This document shows positions 48,416 to 58,391 of a DNA stretch of 64,000 bases, in pieces. Within the stretch, counting starts at the first letter, position 1, and every line of letters begins with the position of its first letter. Source of the stretch: Lactifluus volemus (Eukaryota; Basidiomycota; Agaricomycetes; Russulales; Russulaceae); contig WTXI01000010.1 of assembly GCA_022376515.1 (NCBI GenBank), forward strand, positions 1 through 64,000, read 5' to 3'. The notes under the pieces are model-generated. The model saw only the letters and a program-made list of their open reading frames with translations, was not told the DNA's origin and did no database searches. The position numbers and the translations under genes are program-made.

Positions 48416-49160
48416 GTGGTCTCCATGAGCCCTATTCTTCATGCACGACCGCTTTTACATCCTTGGAAAAGGAACTTGTCTACGTTTCCCACTTGGAACA
48501 GCCTCCTCTTTCCTAGTGCACAGAACAGTCACATTGTTGCGCCAGTCATGGTCAATGAAACACGGGAAGAAATAGATCGCTTTGTCCATACCTCATCTTT
48601 CAGTCCTCGGGAGTGTACTAGTCAACGGCTTCTGTCTTGCTTGCATTTGACCAAGGACCTGCCATATAAAATGCATCAGGATTTGCGTCACATTATCAAT
48701 GAGCATCGTCACTGCCGTATTCGAGCAGAAGGAACGCACACCACGATTCGCGGTCGCACCACAACGCCCAGTGAAACTTTTTCTTACCTGCAAATTGATT
48801 TAGGATACCGGTTCAACTTGAACTATGAAGATAATATCGGATCAATGGCGCATTACCTGTCAATCATGGTCAAAGATATCTTTCATGCGCTGACAGGGAA
48901 AGATGTGGTGTGCCGCCTGGAACCACACGCAGATCGCAATGTTGTCGTTACTGATCTTGCCTACAAAGTTGATGATATGATCAAAATCCTATGGGACAAC
49001 GAATCATTCAAGGTCTTTAACCAGCTTGTTGGGAAACTCATGGACGATCTGAGACACGGATCAAGGCTAGAACCATACCCCCAGACAGTCCCAACTAAGT
49101 ACAAAAGCTATACAGCCACGTTGGGTAAGGTTTGTGTTTTTACTTGTCTCAGTAGCCTGG
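48416..49160 (+). CDS. Unknown protein, truncated by chromovirus element B
   Basis: I do not recognise this protein. The likely start is MVNETREEIDRFVHTSS near 48549, or an upstream ATG at 48416. It has a soluble, mixed-charge composition with blocks QDLRHIINEHRHCRIRAEGT, NYEDNIGSMAHYLSIMVKDI and YKVDDMIKILWDNESFKVFN. At 49125 a GTAAGG splice donor follows TATLG, and 36 bases later the LTR of element B begins. The 3' part would lie beyond the right edge, after element B ends. The insertion lies in or near the intron, so the gene is probably disrupted by at least 15 kb. Confidence 0.45.
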
Positions 49161-49768
49161 TGTTAAGGTTCCAAGTGGGACCTTTGTACAAAGTGTACGT
49201 TCGTTCGTGTAGTCGAGAACTAGACTTGCAAGACGTGCAAGTCAAGATCAAAGATTCGATAAGAGATGAGACTTAGTAAACGACTAAGTCAAGAGCGTTT
49301 CAGAGGTCAAGGGCTTTGGGCTTAGGGATAAGACCAAAGTGTCAAAAGGTCGAAGAGTGTGATGTCAAGAGGGTTCTCCCAGGTCTGATGCTTCTAGGCA
49401 AGCAAGGTTCTAATAGATAGAAGACTTGGATTGCGAAACAAAACTGAGACTTAAGGTCTCTAGGGCAGAAAGTACAGGGTTTATATACAAGAAGACGCAG
49501 CTATGTACACAGCCATAGGGGCTGTGACCTTTGTACAGCTTTCAGGGTTTGAAACATGTTTCAGGAATCAGCGAGTCATCCTGTGCATGTGGCTGTTACT
49601 TGCGGCTGTACAGTGCTGTGCGAGGCTGTGTCGTGAGAAAAAGTTAAGTAGGCGATCTGAAACAAAGCGATCAGCAGTCCTTTCACATAAGCAAGAAAGT
49701 CAGCAGAAATGAGTCAGCAGTCCGAAAATGTACAGTATGAATCAGCAAGCACGTGTCAGTCCATAACA
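49161..49768 (-). mobile_element. 3' LTR of chromovirus element B
   Basis: The 608-bp LTR runs TGTTAAGG to CCATAACA on the plus strand and is homologous to LTRs at 3082, 55068 and 63058. The polyprotein of element B ends just to its right on the minus strand, so it is the 3' LTR. The left flank is CCTGG; the matching duplication would be beyond the window. Confidence 0.9.
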
Positions 49769-49777
49769 CCATCCCCC
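49769..49777 (-). other. Polypurine tract of element B
   Basis: On the sense strand GGGGGATGG directly precedes the 3' LTR. The identical tract is at 55673-55681 in element C. Confidence 0.65.
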
Positions 49778-49802
49778 GTCTAAGGCGCAGTCCCACCTGC
49801 GT

Positions 49803-51758
49803 TTACTCACGGTCAGCAGCATAGTCCCAGTCACTCATCTCCGCGTTGATCCAGCCAGACGTGGAGCGATCGACACCGTGGCCATACCAAAGGTAAGCCT
49901 TCTTGTTGTCGGTGTAGGGGCACGACCAATGCCAGTGAGGGTGTTCTAGGGGGACTCTACAAGAGTCTCCGAACTTGCATTGCTGGTGGGGTTCGTGACA
50001 TGAAGGGCCCGAATGGCCATAGTCGGCGCACCATTCGCACCATTGGTGGAGGGGGCAGTCGACGTAGACGTGTCCGGGGTTTCGTCGCTTGCATCTACCA
50101 CAATAGGGCGTGTGCGTGATCCGGGCTGCAGCAGAATCAGCGGCGGTTCCACTGCTACTATTGACGACCCGTTCCATGCAAGTCTTGCAGTGAAGGGCAC
50201 CCTCGCCGTCATGAACTGTACTCCCTGGCCACTGGTCGTTGTCAGCGTCACCGTCATTATCAAGTGCCCATCTGAGTTCGTCATCCTGGATAGGGGAGAC
50301 AGATGAGGCGGGCGAGTTGCGGACGTTAGAGGCCGGTGAGTTTGATAAGGATGGTAATTGGTTGTTTGGTGGGGAGGGGGCGGCGTCGCTCCGCGAGAGT
50401 CTATCAGAATTGGGGAGGTCCTCGTCCCACGTTGGCGGTGGGAGGACGGCGAGTGGGGTCCACGGACGCTCGGAGGGAGGTGCGAGGTAGTCCCAAATCG
50501 AACTTGTCGGTTTGGGTTGTTGTATGGCCCACGCTGCGAATTCGCAGGCCTGAAAGAGCGACTCCCTGAGGGTGTCATCGAGCGGCGTGATTCGCGGGTA
50601 TAAGGCGGGAGATCGGGGGTCGGGGAGCGGTTTCTCGGACGCCGTGTATAGCTCACTGGGATAAACGGTGGAGAGGCCGAACGATGATTGGTAGAGGAGT
50701 GACGATGGGTGGACTGGGCGGATGGGACGTGGTGCGGGTAGGTCATATTGGGTTGAGACATGTTGCATACGACGAATTGTGAGGGAAGTAGGTAGTGGTG
50801 GTGTGGTAGTGGTAGCGATAGTAGTGGGGATGAAAGTTGGTGATGTCGTTTCTTGCTGAAGTAGGAGGGTTCTTATAGCTTTTGGTTGAGCTTTGTAAAA
50901 GGCTGTGAGTAGTTCTGGAGCGTCAACATTCTCAGCTGGTTCCCATGTGTTGTGTGCGGCGGAATAGCCTTTCCACTTTAGGAGATATTGCAGTCTGGTT
51001 TTGTTCTTTGGTCCAATACATCTGGACCCTAGAACAGCCTCTACTTCATATTCTTCTTCTCCGTCTATAAGTTCCGGTGCAGGCTGTTCGAAGTTCGGAC
51101 CATGTTCGGGTGTTTCCGTATAGGGGGCGATCAGTGATGTGTGAAACACATCATGGATCTGCCATCGATCTGGGAGTTTGAGGCGTACAACTACCGGTGA
51201 TATGACTTTGGTGATTGTAAAAGGTCCGTAGCGTTTCGGGGCTAGCTTGCTGCTAAGGTGCGTCATTTTGAGATTGGTGCCTTCGAGCCAGACCTTTTCT
51301 CCTACAGCATATTTTCGGTAGTGGCGTTGACCTTTTTTGTGTTCCGTGCGTTTGTGAAGGAGAGTCTGTGCATGTTTCATTGCTGACCGGGCTTTTTCTC
51401 GGATGTTTTTGAGTTCTTCGGATCTTTTGTTGACATAGGGTAGATGGCTTGTGATCCGAGAGGTTGCGACGAGAGGGGTGTATCCGATGAGAAGTTCATA
51501 CGGAGTAAATCCGGTTGTGGCGTTTGGCCATGAGTTATGGACGAACTGGGCCATGGGTAGAAGTGTGGACCAGTCATTCATGTAGTCATTGCCGTAAATG
51601 CGGAGATATTGTTCTACTCGTTGGTTGCTTCTTTCCGATTGACCATCTGTTTGAGGGTGATAGGTGGTACTGATATTTTGTGATATCTTGAGTTTCTGGC
51701 AGAGCCCCGTGGCTAGGTGTGATGTGAAGCGGGGATCTCTATCAGAGATAATTCTTCG
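49803..51758 (-). CDS. Element B pol, C-terminal part: integrase end, chromodomain and Cys/His module
   Basis: Continuation of the element B polyprotein beyond the solo LTR, in the same reading frame. It holds the integrase end (NDWSTLLPMAQFVHNSWPNA; GPFTITKVISPVVVRLKLPD; HDVFHTSLI), then a chromodomain (EEEYEVEAVLGSRC, LQYLLKWKGYSAAHNTWEPA) that in related elements targets integration to modified chromatin. A low-complexity linker of about 210 residues follows, then a Cys/His-rich end: LHCKTC, YCGRCKRRNPGH, CPLHQWCEWCADYGH, SCHEPHQQCKFGDSC. The Cys/His end is nearly unchanged in element C. Such a module after a chromodomain is unusual. The frame ends DWDYAADRE at 49803. Confidence 0.88.
   Translation of the reverse strand, partial: RRIISDRDPRFTSHLATGLCQKLKISQNISTTYHPQTDGQSERSNQRVEQYLRIYGNDYMNDWSTLLPMAQFVHNSWPNATTGFTPYELLIGYTPLVATSRITSHLPYVNKRSEELKNIREKARSAMKHAQTLLHKRTEHKKGQRHYRKYAVGEKVWLEGTNLKMTHLSSKLAPKRYGPFTITKVISPVVVRLKLPDRWQIHDVFHTSLIAPYTETPEHGPNFEQPAPELIDGEEEYEVEAVLGSRCIGPKNKTRLQYLLKWKGYSAAHNTWEPAENVDAPELLTAFYKAQPKAIRTLLLQQETTSPTFIPTTIATTTTPPLPTSLTIRRMQHVSTQYDLPAPRPIRPVHPSSLLYQSSFGLSTVYPSELYTASEKPLPDPRSPALYPRITPLDDTLRESLFQACEFAAWAIQQPKPTSSIWDYLAPPSERPWTPLAVLPPPTWDEDLPNSDRLSRSDAAPSPPNNQLPSLSNSPASNVRNSPASSVSPIQDDELRWALDNDGDADNDQWPGSTVHDGEGALHCKTCMERVVNSSSGTAADSAAARITHTPYCGRCKRRNPGHVYVDCPLHQWCEWCADYGHSGPSCHEPHQQCKFGDSCRVPLEHPHWHWSCPYTDNKKAYLWYGHGVDRSTSGWINAEMSDWDYAADRE
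49946..50761 (-). CDS. Overlapping 271-codon ORF in the element B pol extension
   Basis: A second open frame (+1 relative to pol) starts with an internal ATG, MSQPNMTYPHHVPSA, and ends TLVESP. Element C has the same frame with the same start, stop and length (55850-56665). The product would be basic and rich in Pro, Ser, Thr and Arg, with no recognised domain. Between 50390 and 50500 the two copies differ at 19 bases. Fourteen fall at third positions of this frame and 15 are synonymous in it, while the pol frame changes at about half of its residues. That points to selection on this frame, at least locally. Outside this segment the pol frame is the better conserved. It could be an independent protein or a frameshift extension. 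Confidence 0.5.
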   Translation of the reverse strand: MSQPNMTYPHHVPSAQSTHRHSSTNHRSASPPFIPVSYTRRPRNRSPTPDLPPYTRESRRSMTPSGSRSFRPANSQRGPYNNPNRQVRFGTTSHLPPSVRGPHSPSSHRQRGTRTSPILIDSRGATPPPPHQTTNYHPYQTHRPLTSATRPPHLSPLSRMTNSDGHLIMTVTLTTTSGQGVQFMTARVPFTARLAWNGSSIVAVEPPLILLQPGSRTRPIVVDASDETPDTSTSTAPSTNGANGAPTMAIRALHVTNPTSNASSETLVESP

Positions 51759-51763
51759 GGGAA

Positions 51764-52232
51764 TGTCACGGTAAACGTGACGTGACGGTCACAGGTGACC
51801 CTGACTCATCATTTTCCTCGCTTACTCATCGATACGTTGGACGATTCTCCCACCTTCTGTTCAGTTCCATAATGTTCCAGTCGATTCTATACATTTACAG
51901 GTATATCCTGAACATTCTAGTACGGTCCGACGTCCCAGTATATATATCCCTTGTACCTCCAAGACGAGCCTTAAGCTCGTTCTCCTGTAGAACTCAGGTA
52001 GTCGATACAGCGAGCAATACAAGTGGCTGTTCAGCCTTCCCTTCCCCTTCCCCTCTGAAAGACTGCTTCCTCTTTGAGTGAAGCCTTTGAAGACTTGTGT
52101 GGATCACGCCACAGCCAAGTCTTCTACTCTTTGACTAGACCTTCGCGCCTTAGTCCCTGCGGCCGCTTCGTCGTTCCGCTTAGTCAGCACGACTCAGAAC
52201 CGAAACTATGCCACAGTGACCTGACCGTGACA
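51764..52232. mobile_element. Solo LTR inside element B integrase, TSD GGGAA
   Basis: A 469-bp LTR begins TGTCACGG and ends CCGTGACA (perfect 8-bp inverted termini). It is flanked by GGGAA at 51759-51763 and 52233-52237. Element C has uninterrupted sequence at this site (near 58600). LTR plus duplication is 474 bp, a multiple of three. Confidence 0.92.
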
Positions 52233-52237
52233 GGGAA

Positions 52238-54893
52238 TGCCATAATTCGGAAAAACATTGGAGATGTACAAGTCGATAACTTCTTCCGTGGTGATCTTTT
52301 TTGTACACGGTAAGAAGATGGCCGCTTTTGTGCAATCGTGATCAACAATCGTGAGGATGGAATCATATCCGTGTGATTCGGGAAGATCCGTGATGAGGTC
52401 CATCGCCACGACTTGGAAAGGAACATTGGAGGCTTCTTGTTCCCGCGGTTCGATGGGAGCGATAGGGGGTTTTGGGCGATGGGTAAGGGGTTTCGTTGAC
52501 TGACATGTGGCGCATCCCTTGACGTATTGTGTGACATACTGCTTGAGTCCAGGCCACCAGAAGTTATGGAAGACTTCTATCATGGTGTTAGCGATGCCTG
52601 GATGGCCAGCGAGCTGATGGTCATGATAATGCCAGAGTATATCTTTCTTCAGTTGGTCGTCTTCAGGGACCACCGGAGCATCCGCTTTCCACCACTGTCC
52701 TTTGTGATCTTGTTCTAGCTGATGTTCTTCGGCCCATTGTTTCATGAGGTCGTCGTTTTCTTTTTGTGCTAGCCAGACACGTTCTTCAATGGAGTGGAGT
52801 CCCATTGCTTGAACAAAGAGCTTGTCAGGTAACACCACAACGTCTTCATTGTCGTCGTCGCCCTTGGGAATGGCGGGATGTCGTGACAAGGTGTCAGCAC
52901 GATTTGTGGTGCCAGGTTTGTGAATGAGTTCGAAATTAAACTCTGCTAATTTGCTCAGATAGCGCGCTACTCTTCGTGCGATGTTGCGCGGTGAGCGATA
53001 GAATCGGAGATTGTTGTGGTCGGTGTATACTTTAATCAGGAAGGGTGAGGATAGTAACACATGTTCCCAACGAAGGAGTCCTCTAACGACTGCTAAGAGT
53101 TCGCGGTTGTAAACTGGATAATTTCTTTCTGCAGCGTTGAAGGTATGTGAGTCGTAACCGACTGCTCTTGGTTTGTTATCTTTGTCTCTTTGAAGTAGGA
53201 CTGCTCCAGTGGCATATTGGGAGGCATCTACTTCAAGTTCAAAGGGTTTTGAGTAGTCGGGTCGGTATAGGACTGGGTCTTCTTGTACGCGTTGAAGTAA
53301 AATTTTTAGGGCATTACTGCACTCATCAGTCCAGTCGAACTTCACCCCCTTCTTTAGAAGTGCAGTAATGGGGCGCGCAATGTCGGCAAAGCCACGGATG
53401 AAGGGTCGTTGAAAGCCAAGGACGCCAAGGGTGCTTCTAACGTCCTCTACTTTTGTAAGGACAGTGGGCCAATTGGCTAGGCCATTTCTTTTTGTTGGAT
53501 CGATTGTTATCTTTCCATCACAGACTTCAATACCGAGGTATTTGACTTGTTCTTTCTCAAAGTGGCATTTCGATGCTTTGAAGAACAAGGAGAGTTCGCG
53601 AGCGCGTGTGAGAACTGTGTGGGTGATTTCCCGAAGTTCTTCTAGATTGTTGGAACAAATGAGGACGTCATCCATATAGATTAGAATGCGTCCTGGGTAT
53701 TTGTTGACAAGATCGGCGAAGGCAGCATCCATGAATCTTTGGAAGACCGCTGGTGAGTTTCGTAGTCCAAAGAACATCACTTTTGGCTTAAAGAGACCAT
53801 AGGGAGTCTTAAAAGCAGCTTTCCATTGGTCTTCATCCTTAATGCGGATATTATGATACCCCCATCGAATGTCAAGGGTAGTAAAATATCGCATGCCATG
53901 GAGTTGTTCTAGAAGATTTTCGATGCGGGGGAGAGGGTAGACGTCGGGAATAGTATGTTCGTTAACGTGTCGATAATCTTGAACTGGTCTAGAACTTCCA
54001 TCTGCTTTAGGGATAAGGAACCAGGGTGACGACCAAGGGGAGTCCGCTTGCTCGATATAACCTTTCTCTTGGTGCTCTTTGAGGAATTTCTTTGTAATTT
54101 CTTTTCCTTCTTCAGTTAATGGATAAACTTTGCAGTTAATGATGTCAGGTGCGTCCGGTTTTAATTTTATTTCCATGTCGAATTTTCCTCGGCTAGGAGG
54201 AAAGCGTTTTGCTGCTTCTTCGTCAAAGATGAAGGCATGACGCTGGTATTCAAGGGGTATTCCTTGAACAGCAGCACTGGAAGCTGTGCGTCGTTCAGTG
54301 TCTGCAATGGCCCACTCTTGGGATTTTCCAGCAGGTTCCAGAGCTCGTGCGAGTAAGACTCGAGCTTTTTCTTTGAGAGCAACTGCTGCGTGGTAATATT
54401 GGGACTCGAGGCAAATCTTCGGGTTCTCATCGTCCAAGGTCCGGTCTTTCCAGTTGAGTCGTGGGTTAAACATTTCTAGCCATGGATACCCAAGGATGAC
54501 ACGATCCATGCCTAGGTCTGTGATGAAGAAATTTTGTAATTCTTCTAGTTTCCCCATACGGATGCGTAAGGTTGAAAACTTTGTGACTCGTCCTAGTTTA
54601 TTTTCTGTTCCATCAACGTTAAAGATCTGGATTGGTTTGTCTAGATCTTTTGTTCCTAGTTGCCATCTTTTTGCCGTACGATGATCGATAAAATTACTGG
54701 TAGCACCACTGTCGACAAGTGCTTTGTCTTCTTTCGTTCCACCGTTATAGCTTGAATAAATAATAGGGACTTCCATTGATGAAATGGCATTTAAATACAA
54801 GCTATTTGGTACTAAGGCTCGGATCCAGGCGGCGAGATCAGAGCCCTTTAAAAAGACGGATCTTGGGAAAGGAACTTGGCGAGTTTGCTGCAT
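52238..54893 (-). CDS. Element B pol: protease, reverse transcriptase, RNase H, integrase (first part)
   Basis: The frame is open from 54893, overlapping the gag end in the -1 register. In order: retropepsin (DSGATSNFIDHRTAKRW); reverse transcriptase (YIEQADSPWSSPWFLIPKAD, FFTTLDIRWGYHNIRI, catalytic YMDDVLI); RNase H (FELEVDASQYATGAVLLQRD, YPVYNRELLAVVRGLLRWEH); integrase zinc finger (HPGIANTMIEVFHNFWWPGL, then GCATCQSTK) and the first part of its catalytic core (VVAMDLITDLPESHGYDSIL, IVDHDCTKA). It is cut by the solo LTR at 51764-52232, within the core before NYGIPRRIISDRDPRF in the element C version. No frameshift is seen in this part. It would replicate and insert the element from within virus-like particles. 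Confidence 0.9.
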
Positions 54894-55067
54894 TCTTCGT
54901 CAGACATGACTTTGAGGGCTTTGGCAACTTCTGCATTTGAGAGTTCTTTGGAGGAAGTGGGAGTAGGTATCGTTGTTACTTCGGATGTTTCAGTAACACG
55001 AGCGCGTGTAGTGCCGGGGGCGTTGGCATTTCGTTTCTTCTTAACAGGGCATTCTCTAGAGAGATGG
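54848..55067 (-). CDS. Element B gag, C-terminal fragment (split by element C)
   Basis: The end of gag downstream of the zinc knuckle: CPVKKKRNANA, TRARVTETSEVTT, VAKALKVMSDEE, ending SQDPSF at the TAA 54848-54850. It is cut at 55067, where the LTR of element C begins. The matching upstream gag sequence resumes at 63668. The TCTTTTTAA junction with pol is present. Confidence 0.85.
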
Positions 55068-55672
55068 TGTTAAGGTTCCAAGTGGGACCTTTGTACGAAG
55101 TGTACGTTCGTTCGTGAAGTCAAGAACTAGACTTGCAAGACGTGCAAGTCAAGATCAAAGGTTCGATAAAAGACGAGACTTAGTAAACGACTAAGTCAAG
55201 AGCGTTTCAGAGGTCAAGGGCTTTGGGCTTAGGGATAAGACCAAAGTGTCAAGAAGTCGAAGAGCGTGATGTCAAGAGGGTTCTCTCAGGTCTGATGCTT
55301 CTAGGCAAGCAAGGTTCTAATAGATAGAAGACTTGGATTGCGAAACAAAACTGAGACTTAAGGTCTCTAGGATAGAAAGTACATGGTTTATATAGAGAAG
55401 AATGAGGCTATGTACACAGCCGTAGGGGCTGTGACCTTCGTACAGCTTTCAGGGTTTGAAACATGTTCCAGGAATCAGCAAGTCATCCTGTGCATGTGGC
55501 TGTTGCTTGAGGCTGTACGGTGCTGTGCAAGGCTGTACGTGAGAAAAATAAGTAAGCGATCTGAAACAAAGCGATCGGCAGTCCATTCGTATAAGCAAGG
55601 GAGTCAACAGAAATGAGTCAGCAGTCCGAAAACGTATGGTATGAGTCAGCAAACACGTGTCAGTCCGTAACA
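55068..55672 (-). mobile_element. 3' LTR of element C
   Basis: It runs TGTTAAGG to CCGTAACA and is 605 bp long. The TATA box and the AAACTGAGACTT self-priming sequence are preserved. Confidence 0.93.
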
Positions 55673-55681
55673 CCATCCCCC
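55673..55681 (-). other. Polypurine tract of element C
   Basis: Sense-strand GGGGGATGG directly precedes the 3' LTR, as in element B. Confidence 0.65.
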
Positions 55682-55706
55682 GTCTAAGGCGCAGTCCCAC
55701 CTGCGT

Positions 55707-57460
55707 TTACTCACGGTCCGCAGCATAGTCCCAGTCAGTCATCTCCGCGTTGATCCAGCCAGACGTGGAGCGGTCAACACCGTGGCCATACCAGAGGTAA
55801 GCCTTCTTGTCGTCGGTGTAGGGGCACGACCAATGCCAGTGAGGGTGTTCTAGGGGGACTCTACAAGCGTCTCCAAACTTGCATTGCTGGTGGGGTTCAT
55901 GACACGAAGGGCCTGAATGGCCGTAGTCAGCACACCATTCGCACCATTGGTGGAGGGGGCACTCGATGTAGAGGTGCCCGGGGTTTCGTCGCTTGCATCG
56001 ACCACAATAGGGCGTGTGCGTGATCCTGGCTGCGGCACTATCAGCGGCGGTTCCACTGCTACTATTGACGACCCGTTCCATGCAAGTCGTGCAGTGAAGG
56101 GAATTCGTGCTGTCATGAATTGGACTCCTTGGCCACTCGTCGTTGTCAACGTTGCCGTCATTATCAAATGCCCATCCGAGCTCGTCGTCCTGGATAGGGG
56201 AGATAGATGAGGCGGGCGAGTCGCGGACGTTAGAGGCCGGTGAGCTTGGTAAGGAGGGTAGTTGGTTGTTTGGCGGGGAGGGGGCGGCGTCGCTCCGCGG
56301 GAGTCCACCAAAATCGGGGAGGTTCTCGTGCCACGTTGGCGATGCGAGGATGGGGAGTGGGGACCGCGGGTGGTCGGAGGTAGGTGTGAGGTAGTCCCAA
56401 AGCGAACTCGTCGGTTTGGGTTGCTGTATGGCCCATGCTGCGAACTCGCAGGCCTGGAAGAGCGATTCTCTAAGGGCGTCGTCGAGCGGGGTAATTCGCG
56501 GGTATAAGGAGGGAGAACGGGGGTCGGGGATCGGTTTCTCGGACGCCGTGTATAGCTCACTGGGATAAACGGTGGAGAGGCCGAACGATGATTGGTAGAT
56601 GAGGGACGATGGGTGGACCGGGCGGATGGGACGTGGTGCGGGTAGGTCATATTTGGCTGGGACATGTTGCATATGTCGAACTATGAGGGAAGTAGGTAGT
56701 GGTGGTGTGGTGGTGGTAGTTGTAGTAGTGGGGATAAAAGTTGGTGATGTCGTTTCTTGCTGAAGCAAGAGGGTTCTTATAGCTTTTGGTTGAGCTTTGT
56801 AAAAGGCTGTGAGTAGTTCTGGGGCATCAACATTTTCAGCTGGTTCCCATGTGTTGTGTGCGGCGGAATAGCCTTTCCACTTTAGGAGATATTGGAGCTT
56901 CGTCTTGTTCTTTGGTCCGATACGTCTGGACCCTAGAACAGCTTCTACTTCGTACTCCTCTTCTCCGTCTACAAGTTCCGGTGCAGGCTGTTCAAAGTTC
57001 GGACCATGTTCGGGTGTTTCCGTATAGGGGGCGATCAGTGATGTGTGAAACACATCATGAATCTGCCATCGATCTGGAAGTTTGAGGCGTACTACTACCG
57101 GTGATATGACTTTGGTGATTGTAAAAGGTCCATAGCGTTTTGGGGCTAGCTTGCTGCTAAGGTGCGTCATTTTGAGATTGGTACCTTCAAGCCAGACCTT
57201 TTCTCCTATGGCATATTTTCGGTAGTGGCGTTGACCCTTCTTATGTTCTGTGCGTTTGTGAAGGAGGGTCTGTGCATGTTTCATTGCTGATCGGGCTTTT
57301 TCTCGGATGTTTTTGAGTTCTTCGGATCTTTTGTTGACATAGGGTAGATGGCTTGTGATCCGAGAGGTTGTGACGAGAGGGGTGTATCCGATGAGAAGTT
57401 CGTACGGAGTAAATCCGGTTGTGGCGTTTGGCCATGAGTTATGAACGAACTGGGCCATGG
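55707..57460 (-). CDS. Element C pol, C-terminal part: integrase end, chromodomain, Cys/His module
   Basis: Same architecture as in element B: QFVHNSWPNATTGFTPYELL, HDVFHTSLI, chromodomain (EEEYEVEAVLGSRR, LQYLLKWKGYSAAHNTWEPA), linker, then LHCTTC, YCGRCKRRNPGH, CPLHQWCEWCADYGH and CKFGDAC. Changes from element B in the Cys/His end are few and conservative (V/L, V/I, D/E, S/A, N/D, S/T), and every Cys and His is kept except that the linker around it is freely variable. The frame ends DWDYAADRE at 55707. It is separated from the rest of pol by the solo LTR at 57466-58391. Confidence 0.88.
55850..56665 (-). CDS. Overlapping 271-codon ORF in the element C pol extension
   Basis: The counterpart of 49946-50761: the same internal ATG (MSQPNMTYPHHVPSA), the same stop, no indels, 271 codons. 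In the 111-bp segment 56294-56404 the product keeps RFGTTSHLPP, RGPHSPSSHRQRGTRTSPIL and DSRGAT despite 19 base differences from element B. Its amino third is less conserved than the pol frame over the same bases. There is no recognisable domain; it is Pro/Ser/Thr/Arg-rich and probably disordered. Confidence 0.5.
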   Translation of the reverse strand: MSQPNMTYPHHVPSARSTHRPSSTNHRSASPPFIPVSYTRRPRNRSPTPVLPPYTRELPRSTTPLENRSSRPASSQHGPYSNPNRRVRFGTTSHLPPTTRGPHSPSSHRQRGTRTSPILVDSRGATPPPPRQTTNYPPYQAHRPLTSATRPPHLSPLSRTTSSDGHLIMTATLTTTSGQGVQFMTARIPFTARLAWNGSSIVAVEPPLIVPQPGSRTRPIVVDASDETPGTSTSSAPSTNGANGVLTTAIQALRVMNPTSNASLETLVESP

Positions 57461-57465
57461 GTAGA

Positions 57466-58391
57466 TGTCTCGGTTCGCAGGGACCGTGGCTCGAAGTGAG
57501 CGTCGTTCTGGCTGGCTATTTGCTGTGGCGAGTCGGACAAGACTAGCAACACCAAATAGTCGATTCTAGCACACACAGGCAAGGTCCCAGGAGGAGTAGA
57601 CTTGACTGTGCGAACTCTGGGTGTTCGTATCGCGTGAGGCGGTTAGTACAGGCCGGCGCACGCGATGGTCGGAGTTACCGTTCCTAAAGAGGATAGACGG
57701 TGGCAGATGGGTTAATGACGATGTGTAGGTTCAACCGCAACACGGGCGCGAGTGTAATTGGAGCGCAAGGGATGCTCGCCTTCCAAGGACACTCGTGGGA
57801 GGTTGAACTAAGGTTCGAGGGCGGACGCGGTGTGAGAAGTGGGAACTACTTCTCTCAGCGCGTTCGTATTAGGGTTCAGGCGTCAGGGAGCTAGTTCCAG
57901 AGGAAATGGAACAAGTTCACTGATGTCTGATTGTGGCGCGAAGTACCTAGATCAAGGTACGAAGAGGGGATTCACAAGAAGAGAGGGAGATTGAGTGTCA
58001 AGTGTACAACTGCTGCGATTCTAGACGAAGCTGAAGCTGGGGCTTTAGCTCGTCTGCAGGGCCCTATTTATGCGTACAGAGGGCCAGCCAACTATCCTAC
58101 AAAGGTCACAGTACAGTAGCGAAGTCAAGACCATTGACTAAGGACCTGAGTCAGTTCTGATGACTCAAGAACTGACTCAGTGCGTCTGACTTAAGACCTG
58201 AGTCAAGAACGCTGACTCAAGATTTGAGTCATGATCCCTGAGTCAAATACACGTCCAAAAACAGCGATGCACAGCCCTGGAAGACGAACAGAGGGGGCTG
58301 GCCAAGGAAAGGGATCCTAGGTCGTAACACAAGTCGAAAAATAGACGGAAAACAGCAAGAAATGGGCCGGACGGCCCGCATAACCGTAACA
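57466..58391. mobile_element. Solo LTR inside element C integrase, TSD GTAGA
   Basis: A 926-bp LTR begins TGTCTCGG and ends CCGTAACA, flanked by GTAGA at 57461-57465 and 58392-58396. Element B is continuous at this site (near 51550). It contains tandem TGAC-rich words (CTGAGTCA-like, 58130-58250). It differs from all the other LTR families in the window. Confidence 0.92.

Noticed and set aside
49125..49152. A 28-bp intron at the end of the unknown gene
   Set aside because: It is too short for a fungal spliceosomal intron. The GTAAGG donor may be real, but the true acceptor is probably beyond the inserted element.
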